In this document: in pieces, positions 56,697 to 64,000 of the stretch
How positions within the stretch are numbered: the first letter of the stretch is position 1
How the letters are laid out: each line of letters opens with the position of its first letter
Assembly (NCBI RefSeq): GCF_000003195.3
Contig: NC_012871.2
Coordinates: forward strand, 21,458,658 to 21,522,657
DNA: 64,000 nucleotides
Reading direction: 5' to 3'
DNA from: Sorghum bicolor
Taxonomy: Eukaryota > Streptophyta > Magnoliopsida > Poales > Poaceae
Program-made: the position numbers and the translations under genes
The notes under the pieces: model-generated
What the model was told of the DNA's origin: nothing
Seen by the model: only the letters and a program-made list of their open reading frames with translations
Database searches by the model: none

Positions 56697-57655
56697 CACC
56701 ATGGGACAGGTGGTTATGATCAACTCTGTGCTAGATAGTCAGCTGGTCTACGCCATGTCTGCTCTCTATGTACCACCAACCACCATCAAGGAGATCAACA
56801 AGAGACGGCATGCTTTCCTTTGGGCAGGACAAGCTCATACAACTTCTGACAGATGCCTTGTTGGTTGGGAAAAGTGCTACACCACAAATGATATTGGTGG
56901 CCTGGGGATCAAGGACTTTGACACCCAAAATGTATGCCTCCTTCTAAAGCTTATTCACAAACTGCATTGCTCTAAGAACTCTGCATGGGGAACCTAGGTG
57001 CCGGACCATGCAAACCTGGCAACACTACAGGGGGATCTGCAGGGGAACCACTAGGAGACGCTATTATCGATCCTGCCACTCTACAAGCTCTGACCACAGT
57101 TGAGATAAAAGATTGTGCAACGACATCTTTTTGGAATGATGTCTGGTTCGTGGATGAAGCATTAGCTGACAAATTTCTGGCACTCTATAGTTACTGCAAT
57201 AAGGAAAGATGAATCGGTTAGGGAAGCTGTTCAATCACAACTAAATAACGCTTTTGTTCCAAGGCTCACTTCTCAGGCGGCGTCTGACCTTCAGCAATTA
57301 TAGCCAATTGTGGCACAGACTGCACACTGATGCCAGGCAATGACAATCAATAATCTCAATTTGACTGTGGCAATGACAAATTGGACTCCTCTTCAATCTA
57401 CAATCTTCTCAAGGCTAAGCAACATCCTGTTGATCCGATGTCTGATTTTTTTTTGGAGGAACTCCTCACCTCCAAGAGTTCAGTTCTTTAAGTGGCTTGT
57501 CTCAAAAGGCAAATTACAGTGTCAAGCAAACCTTTTCAAGAAAAAAATAGTCATGGCTCCCAGTTGTGAAGTCTGCAATGTGACAGAAAAAACAACGGAC
57601 CACAGTCGCACTGCCCTTTTGCTAGAGATTTCTAGAATGCTTTGGGTCTGGTGAT
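56697..57655 (+). pseudogene. LINE reverse transcriptase C-terminus and zinc-binding (zf-RVT) region
   Basis: It continues part 1: VVMINSVLDSQLVYAMSALYVPP, FLWAGQ and GGLGIKDF are typical of plant LINE C-termini. The frame stops near 56995. Further down, 57340-57654 holds PPRVQFFKWLVSKGKLQCQANL and CEVCNVTEKTTDH, the zinc-binding domain found at the end of plant LINE RTs. Several frame breaks are present. Confidence 0.8.
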
Positions 57656-57943
57656 CTCCGATGACCTGACTCTTCATAACATGCAGTCTCTCCCAAGAAT
57701 CCTAGCCATTCCTCTGATACAATACAACAACTTCTTTGCCTTGTGCTGTTAGCAGTTATGGAAGTGACACAATGCTCTGATATTATGCAATGAGAACCTC
57801 TCCCTTTGTCAGGTCCTGCAAGCTTGTGCCTTTGATGATGTTGCTTGGCGCCCTCGCTTCAAGAAAAAAGAGAAGCAAATCAACACTACCTGGTCTACCT
57901 ATCTTCAGATTATAGTGAATCAAAGTATGTAGATGATTTGTAA
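57656..57943 (+). other. LINE 3' region before the MULE
   Basis: Degenerate C-terminal sequence of the LINE with no open frame. It ends in GATTTGTAA, the left target copy of the MULE. Confidence 0.6.
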
Positions 57944-59209
57944 GAGAAAATTTCCTATTTGACCCTGAAAATAATGCTTCTTTCCTATTTGGCATTCAAA
58001 CTGAAACTCTTTCTTATATGTCCTCAACTCGAGTTTTTCTTTCCTATTTGACATTTCCGTCAGTTTGGGTTGCTAACAGTGTTATGTCCTATGTGAAAAG
58101 TCTGTTTTACCCCTAGAGGTGTTTTACAGGTCCTGGTATTACATTGTTGATATCGCTATCTTTTATGAATGTTTTATCTTAAACTGCAGTGTTCCACTTG
58201 TTGCTTGTGTTAAATAAATAAAGGAACAAACATCATCTTAAATAATTACTTATTCAAAATTAATTCTTTACGTACATGAATGACAAGATTTAAAAAAAGG
58301 TACATGAATGACAACAATAAAATAGGTCTCCAACAATATCTAATTTTAAAAGATGACATACAGCATGACAATAACATATTTATTTTGAAAACTCACAGGT
58401 TCAAGATAAATAATGTAATTAATCTAAGTGCTCCTCTGAACTTCTTGATTCAGGGAGAGTACAACAAAAAAAAATTGTTGATGAAAAAGAAAGAGAAAAA
58501 AGCCCCAATTAATGCACACACCTACGAAATGCTTTTGTGCAAGGTGCACCATCCATCCTATTGTACTACTAGTACTAACTGGCGACTGCATAGAACTAGT
58601 GATGATTCCTCCTCCGAAGATCGACGACGATGACCGAGACATTGTCAGAGCTGCGCCTGGCAAGGGCTAGCTTGGTGAGCAGCTAGCACGGCCCTGCGGA
58701 GGCAGGCATGTGCCACCTCGCATGCGTCCTCGCTGCTGACCACGTCCACAGCCTGTTAGTGGCGAAGCTAGAGCAAATCAGAGAGGGTGTAGTTAGTTTA
58801 TAGGTACATATATATGAGCTATAGGGGTACATATATGGTAAATTTTTTATCAAATCTACTGTTTTTGTAATTTTTAGGGGTGCATTTGCATCCCCTTAGT
58901 TACAACACAGCTTCAGAATCCTTTTTTTTTTATCTAAACGAGGCCTAGGGTCAGGGGAGGGAATCGCCCCTTACGACCACGACCTGGGAGTCGACGAAGT
59001 TAGGAACGGCCATGACTCATGGTACTAAAAGGGCATTATGGTCTTTTCGCATTGCCTCACTTGGATAATAAGGATGTTGGCTCATAGATTTGACAGAAAT
59101 GTCAAATGCGAAAGAAAAACTAAAGTTGAGGACATATAGAAAAGATTTTTAATTTAATTGTCAAATAGGAAAGAAGCGTTATTTTTAGGGTTAAATAGGA
59201 AATTTTCTC
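57944..59209. mobile_element. Non-autonomous MULE with long inverted repeats and a captured gene fragment
   Basis: Terminal inverted repeats of about 120 bp start GAGAAAATTTCCTATTT (57944) and mirror at 59209. They are roughly 80-85% alike by eye. Flanking 9-bp copies are GATTTGTAA (57935-57943) and AATTTGTAA (59210-59218), one mismatch. Long inverted repeats and 9-bp duplications identify Mutator-like elements. No transposase is present. It is inserted in the LINE. Confidence 0.88.
58596..58749 (-). pseudogene. Protein phosphatase 2C C-terminal fragment captured by the MULE
   Basis: On the minus strand the pieces read DVVSSEDACEVAHACLRRA and, after a frame change, LTKLALARRSSDNVSVIVVDL followed by RRR and a stop (TAG at 58598-58596). 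These are the last two conserved blocks of plant PP2C phosphatases; the DNVSVIVVDL Asp coordinates metal in the family. The catalytic N-terminal part is absent. The GC-rich exon contrasts with the AT-rich element. The region to its left (to about 58270) may be captured 3' untranslated sequence. Confidence 0.8.
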
Positions 59210-59523
59210 AATTTGTAAAGGTTTCCACCTCTTGTATTCTGATTTCGACCTTGGGGTCTTTCTATACAATAAAATCAGGTGGGGATTTCCCCCTGTTGAA
59301 TGCACAGAAAAAATAATACTATTCAATCAACTCTACATTCTGCTTTTCTAAAGTTTTCATCATGCCTATGTTAGGCGGTTTCTGAAATGATGGCATCCTT
59401 GTTGTGAAATTCACTCTCCTTTTTGCACCTAGGAACGGATCAAACATGCGTGGCTACTTGGTCGTTCCTGGACATGTTTGAGTACCTGTTTCGGTTACCG
59501 CCTTCACTTCAGGCTCAGAATCA

Positions 59524-59640
59524 GGGCTTGTTCGTTTCATGGGAAATGGACGCCGGGATTAATTCCAACCTGAAACCTTGTGATAATTTGTACTATATTT
59601 TGATCTCCTGAAGTGAAATGAGGGCAAAACGAACGAGCCC
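59524..59640. mobile_element. Small MITE with GGGCTYGTTCG ends
   Basis: It starts GGGCTTGTTCGTTT and ends AAACGAACGAGCCC (inverted), 117 bp, with TCA on both sides (59521-59523, 59641-59643). The superfamily is uncertain; a 3-bp duplication would fit PIF/Harbinger. Confidence 0.65.
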
Positions 59641-59643
59641 TCA

Positions 59644-61337
59644 ATGTTGCTCATGCAGACTCGGTTCAAGTTAACCCTCCTTCAAGAGCAGCGGCGTGTG
59701 GCTTTTAGTTTCAGGTCCATCACCTCCTACTCTAAGAAACATCAAGTGGGCCAGCACGGCCCACAGACACCTGTAGGCCGAGCTGGGAAAAAACATATTA
59801 AGAGTATTTCTAGTTGTTTCTAAAAAAAACACTTCTCAAATCAAATGATTATTTCAACTTTACTCTAAAATCTAAAGAGGGTAGGGAGAGGATTTATTTT
59901 CTAAAGTTGGGCCCACCGACGGGTACAATCGCATGGGTCCATGCATATATACACCTCTCAGAATCAGACACCCAGTTGATCGCTAGCCAAATTGCCCAAT
60001 CAGTACTACTTGATCTATCATGTTGATTGCGTAGTAGAGAGTATAGAAAGTAGGGTTAGAAGTTTTAGTTTAGGGAAAATATTATATTCTAAATTAAATC
60101 ATTAATCATAGGATATAAAATTGTGATTGTTGCACTCATGCTGCTGTGCCAAAAGTTTGAAATGCGTTTAAACATGTCTTATCTTTCTAGGATTTTTTTC
60201 AGATTTTTCTGAAAGTTTTTACCATCTTTCTTGGGTAAAATCCAAATTTTTAATTGCTCTAAAAAATATTTTCATGATCTTAAACTGTTTTATTTGATTC
60301 ATCATGTCCTATAATATATCTTACAGGATTTTCTTAGGTTTTTGGAAGTTTAGAAATATTTTCCAAGATTAAAAATGATTTTATATTTTTTAAATGAAAC
60401 AAATATTTGGAAATTCCAAAAATTAGAAAATAAACCCTAACTTTGTCCCGACCCAAAACCCTAGGCATACATGCTCAATGTGATCATCACAAATCTGAAT
60501 ACCTTATCCTGAGCTATCACCCGTAGCGCTCTAGATATGAAGCCAATGCAAAGTTTCAGCTTTGACGAGCTTCCTAGCGAAACTTTGGTTTTCTTTTTCA
60601 GTGTAACTAATGGGTTCTTGTCTACAATGGGATGTCATTTTGTTTTATGAATCTAACACCATACGACATGGATTTGAATAGTGGGTTATAGCCATGCTAT
60701 AGTGCTATAGCTTCTAGAGAGAGTCTACACTAAGCTATTTTATTTTTCCGCTATGTCATATATAACCGTTATATTGCGCTTTAACACCGCTGATTTTCTT
60801 AGTTGTAGCTTTGAAATAGCACCACTATTTCAGTTTTAGTTATAAGAGTGAAACTTTAATTACTATCTTCTTACTTTTTTGCTGCTAAGTTGGTCTTCTA
60901 AAAAATTGAACGCCGAGTTCCACGAATCATGATATAATGGCATATTAAGTAACGTTTACTAGACTCCTAAAGCCTTAGAAACTTGTATCCACCAAATTTT
61001 ATGATTCTTATGTTTTTATGAATCAATTATTACTTGTATTTTTCATGGTTTTGTTAAAAACCCGCTATAGCTGTGCTATAGATTTATAGCTTCTAAAAAA
61101 AGATGCTGCTATTTGGATGTCCCTACATGAGACTGTTGGAAATCTTCATGAGGACTGCATTATCATGGACGGCATATTGTTGCATATTACCTTTCTCCAA
61201 TGAAAGACTTGAGTACTGGCTTGCACATATTAGTTGATTACAAGGTGTTACCATACATGTCTGACTGCTTTGGTGAAGGTGGTTCTCCATAAATGTATGT
61301 CGAGATGTTAGTTCAGTTAGACGTGTGTGCAGATATA
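59644..61337. other. AT-rich intergenic DNA, no gene recognised
   Basis: Open frames are short and show no protein family. A ~40-bp segment rich in GCTATAG occurs twice in the same orientation (about 60680-60720 and 61065-61105), perhaps degraded ends of an old element. Nothing else can be supported. Confidence 0.5.
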
Positions 61338-61575
61338 CTCCTATGTCCTGAAAGCTTCAACTTCTAGAATCTATACTGGTCAAAATTTTATAGAAAAGAG
61401 CATCAATATCTATGACATAAATTTAGTATCTTATAAAAAATATATTCTATGATAAATCTAATAGTATTAATTTGGTACTATAAATCTTAGCGTTTTTTTC
61501 TAGACATTCAGTCAAAGTTTTAAAAGTTTAACTTAGGACAACTCTAGAAGTTGCAGCTTTCAAGGACAGAGGGAG
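61338..61575. mobile_element. Stowaway-like MITE, TA target site
   Basis: It starts CTCCTATGTCCTGAAAG and ends CTTTCAAGGACAGAGGGAG, inverted repeats with a few mismatches, flanked by TA (61336-61337, 61576-61577). The CTCCCTCYGTCC terminus is typical of grass Stowaway (Tc1/mariner) elements. 238 bp, AT-rich interior. Confidence 0.85.
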
Positions 61576-61786
61576 TAGCACATAAATATACTGATTATGA
61601 GGATGAGATGGAAGATTCTTCTAAGGACGAGGGAACAGAAGACGAGGAATTACAAATTTACAACCTATGAATGAAAAAGCGGAACAAATTGAGAAGCAGG
61701 TGACTTTGGTTAGGCAATTCAACAATAGCCTAAGGCCTAAGCAAGAAGGGAGAGATAGTTTTATTTAAACATTTTGAGATAGTTCT

Positions 61787-61895
61787 ATTCGTAGCGCCAA
61801 ATATTTACCTCAAAGCTATCTCAAACAAAAAACGGAGTACACCATTAGAAACGATTAAAATTGATATATTATTTGATATATTTGGCGCTACGAAT
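61787..61895. repeat. Perfect 18-bp inverted repeat with 73-bp spacer
   Basis: ATTCGTAGCGCCAAATAT at 61787-61804 is mirrored exactly at 61878-61895. No clear target duplication flanks it, so it may be a foldback or degraded MITE, or a hairpin-forming transcript. Confidence 0.7.
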
Positions 61896-62017
61896 AAAAT
61901 ATATCAATTTCGTAAATTTAAAAAGAAGTGCTGACATCATCACCATAAACGGTGTCATACATGGCCTACCAGAGGCGGCCACGTGGCAGAACAGTGCCAT
62001 GCAGCCGGTGTTATTCT

Positions 62018-62190
62018 CGTATTTGCATGTTCATGGATCAAAGTGGCACAGATCAACAAGTTCAGGGGGCACTTTTTCGCGTTTGCAAGTTCATGGGCCA
62101 AAGTGACATATGCTGACAAGTTTAGGGGCCTTTTTTTCGCGTTTGCAAGTTTATGGACCAAAGTGGCACAGGGCGACAAGTTAAAGGGCC
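62018..62190 (+). repeat. 60-bp tandem repeat, nearly three copies
   Basis: Units align exactly every 60 bp (TTTGCAAGTTCATGG at 62022, 62082 and 62142 with small changes). Each contains CCAAAGTGRCA and ACAAGTT..GGGGCC segments. The array ends about 410 bp upstream of the pectinesterase start codon. Confidence 0.85.
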
Positions 62191-62601
62191 GCCAGTGTAT
62201 TTTACTCTAAAATAAACAAAGAGATATACAAAGAAAGATGAGTAATTTTGGCTAGTGTAAACCTGTTATTTTTATGTCTTCTATTCTAAGATGGTTCAAG
62301 ATCGAAAATCGGAAATGCCGCGACCATCCCCTCCTCCATCCATCATGTGTTTATATGTCTGTCTACCAGACGAGAGCACTCGACAATCACAATCTGTTTT
62401 GCTTTGCACTCACATTACGTTACGCATGGCTGATGGTTCATCATCACGACCCCAAGCCGCAAGGCAGTGCAGCTGCAGCCTAGCTAAATCCACTGATGAT
62501 GGATGACACCTACTACACACAGTATGATCGAGAAGCTCGATCTGCTCAGCAGAATCAGCAGCTAATCTCAGTATACTGGTGGAACTGAAGAACGCACGAC
62601 A

Positions 62602-63888
62602 ATGAGGAGGCTTTTACGTCGTACAACAAGAAGCACAGGCAGAGCTGGTGCTAAGGCGCCGTTGATGTTATGGTGGGCAGCACCGGCCATCTGCTCTGCG
62701 CTTCTCGCCGTCCTGCTCGCCTCCAGATCATCGTTCTACCTCCGGCAGCCTGCTTCTCCTCCCTACACCTCCCCCGGGGCGGAAGCGGAAGCAGAAGCGG
62801 AAGCGGAAGAGGGCCGGCACCACCACCACCGGCGCCGGGCGTGCGACGACCAGGCCAGGTGGGTGGCCAAGATGGCGTCCCTGCACAACGCCACCCTGGT
62901 CCTCACCGTCGACCACAAGGGCTGCGGCAACTACACCAGACTGCAGAAGGCCGTGGACGCCGTGCCCGACTACGCCGCGGCGCGCACGCTGATCGCCGTC
63001 GACGCGGGGGTGTACGCGGAGAAGGTGGTGGTGTGGAGCAACAAGACGGGCGTCACGCTGCAGGGCCGCGGCAACCTCAACACCACCATCGTCTGGAACG
63101 ACACCGCCAACTCCAGCGGCGGCACCTTCTACAGCGCCACCGTCGCCGTCCTCGCCGCCAACTTCGTGGCCTACAACGTCAGCGTCCAGAACACGGCTGC
63201 CCCCGCGGACCCGGGGGGCTCGGGCGGCCAGGCGGTGGCGCTGCGCGTCGCCGGCGACCAGGCCGCCTTCTACTGGTGCGGCTTCTACAGCTCGCAGGAC
63301 ACACTGCTGGACGAGCAGGGCCGCCACTTGTTCCGCGGCTGCTACGTCGAGGGCTCCATCGACTTCATCTTCGGCAACGCGCGCTCCCTCTACCTCGGCT
63401 GCACCATCAGCTCCGTCGCCAACGCCGCCGCGGGCGGCACCGTCACGGGGAGCGTCACGGCGCACGGCCGCGCGTCGCCGGCCGAGAAGACGGGCTTCGC
63501 GTTCGTGGGCTGCACCGTCGTGGGCACGGGGCAGGTGTGGCTGGGCAGGGCGTGGGGCCCCTACGCCACCGTCGTCTTCGCCAGGACGTACCTCTCCGCT
63601 GTCGTCGCGCCCGGGGCATGGAACGACTGGAACGACCCCGCCAGGCAGCAGTCGGTGTTCTTCGGGGAGTACGACTGCACGGGCCCCGGCGCCAGCGGTG
63701 GCACCGTGCAGAGGGTGGCCTACGCGAGGCAGCTGGACCAGCGCCAGGCCGCGCCATTCATGGACGTCTCCTACATCGACGGCAACCAGTGGGCGGTGCC
63801 CCCTCTGCTTCCGCCCATGCAGGGCGCCGCCGGCGAGGACATCATCGTATCTGCTGAATTCAGTCATGGCCAGGCCGGCATCATGTAA
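62602..63888 (+). CDS. Pectinesterase (pectin methylesterase), type without inhibitor pro-domain
   Basis: 428 aa, single exon. It removes methyl esters from homogalacturonan in the cell wall, releasing methanol (EC 3.1.1.11). Residues ~20-41 are a hydrophobic segment (signal anchor or uncleaved signal), followed by an (EA)n stretch and HHHH. The catalytic beta-helix domain covers ~95-415 with all family signatures: GVYAE (136-140), GQAVALR with Gln210, QDTL with Gln232 and Asp233, DFIFG with Asp254, LGRAWG with Arg316 and Trp318. The oxyanion glutamines, both acid/base Asp residues and the Arg are therefore present. Several N-glycosylation sites (for example N96, N147) fit secretion. No PMEI pro-region is seen, so it is a group 1/type II enzyme. 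ATG 62602 is the first in frame before the anchor. Codons are strongly GC-ending, unlike the surroundings. Confidence 0.96.
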   Translation: MRRLLRRTTRSTGRAGAKAPLMLWWAAPAICSALLAVLLASRSSFYLRQPASPPYTSPGAEAEAEAEAEEGRHHHHRRRACDDQARWVAKMASLHNATLVLTVDHKGCGNYTRLQKAVDAVPDYAAARTLIAVDAGVYAEKVVVWSNKTGVTLQGRGNLNTTIVWNDTANSSGGTFYSATVAVLAANFVAYNVSVQNTAAPADPGGSGGQAVALRVAGDQAAFYWCGFYSSQDTLLDEQGRHLFRGCYVEGSIDFIFGNARSLYLGCTISSVANAAAGGTVTGSVTAHGRASPAEKTGFAFVGCTVVGTGQVWLGRAWGPYATVVFARTYLSAVVAPGAWNDWNDPARQQSVFFGEYDCTGPGASGGTVQRVAYARQLDQRQAAPFMDVSYIDGNQWAVPPLLPPMQGAAGEDIIVSAEFSHGQAGIM

Positions 63889-64000
63889 ATCTAGTAAATT
63901 CAGTCTATAATCATCAGTCTGCAATGTATGGACCTTTGATCCTCAATCTGTAAGAGGAGTAGAGTCAGTCAACTATGAGTATGAGCAAGGAGGAAAGGCC
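63889..64000 (+). other. Pectinesterase 3' flank
   Basis: The 112 bases after the stop contain no AATAAA; near matches such as TATAAT occur at about 63906. The poly(A) site cannot be placed. Confidence 0.4.

Larger units (their letters stand above)
47059..59311 (+). mobile_element. LINE (non-LTR retrotransposon) 3' part, split by E6 and a MULE
   Basis: The pieces are 47059-47385, 56697-57943 and 59219 to about 59311. The reading frame of RT joins exactly across E6 when one CTTAA copy is removed. The last piece has the usual plant LINE 3' end (ATAAAATCAGGTGGGGATTT, then an A-rich end near 59307). The 5' part is missing at the Copia LTR. Confidence 0.82.

Noticed and set aside
60680..61105. 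Two GCTATAG-rich segments as ends of a transposon
   Set aside because: They are direct, not inverted, with no target duplication visible; too weak to call.
62728..63924. 398-codon antisense frame and a 395-codon second sense frame over the pectinesterase
   Set aside because: Both arise from strong GC bias at third codon positions; neither shows a protein family, while the chosen frame has every pectinesterase motif.

Overview
The window is nuclear DNA of a grass, most likely a PACMAD/panicoid species. This is inferred from nested Ty3/gypsy, Copia, LINE, MULE, Tourist and Stowaway elements of grass type, an A/T-rich repeat background, and one very GC-rich intronless gene at the right edge. 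There are no operons or bacterial features. I see no tRNA or rRNA genes; the tRNA-like stretches are retrotransposon primer-binding sites.

Layout, left to right. (1) 1-5561, minus strand: E1, a Tat-lineage Ty3/gypsy element (LTR, gag-protease, RT, two RNase H domains) running off the left edge. (2) 5562-20605, plus: E2, a non-autonomous element with a tRNA-Asp primer site. E1 sits inside its 5' LTR. E3, a young complete element of a related family (12165-20212, TSD TCTAG), sits inside its 3' LTR. (3) 20606-24501: right part of a long LTR with Del/Tekay-like ends, into which E2 is inserted. (4) 24502-40153: E4, a decayed element with protease-like, RT, RNase H and integrase regions. It is interrupted by E5 (26911-36541), which has gag and protease plus a broken extra ORF carrying a Tourist MITE. 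(5) 40154-42190: a fragment (protease end plus ATHILA ORF-1-like remnant) fused to the truncated E4 LTR at a microsatellite. (6) 42190-47058: end of a Copia element and its LTR, split by a solo LTR (42627-45372, TSD GGTAT). (7) 47059-59311: remains of a LINE, split by E6 (47386-56691, minus, TSD CTTAA) and by a non-autonomous MULE (57944-59209) carrying a protein phosphatase 2C fragment. (8) 59312-62601: intergenic DNA with small MITEs, an inverted repeat and a 60-bp tandem repeat. (9) 62602-63888: an intact pectinesterase, the only ordinary host gene in the window.

Five elements (E2-E6) form one superfamily; four of them show the tRNA-Asp primer site (E4's 5' part is lost). Only E4 carries RT and integrase and it is dead, so E2, E3, E5 and E6 must have moved, if they did, with enzymes from elsewhere. 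The most interesting structure is shared by E5 and E6. Upstream of the extra ORF each has a tandem pair of GC-rich 12-mers followed by a TATA-like box. The same pair, in the same family-specific sequence and spacing, lies upstream of the TATA box in that element's own LTR. This looks like an internal second promoter kept matched to the LTR promoter. The elements also carry extra copies of their terminal polypurine tract after internal ORFs. E2 and E3 share the tail of their protein but have different N-terminal halves.

Limits: all similarities were judged by eye. Family and lineage names rest on motifs, termini and primer sites, not on database searches.
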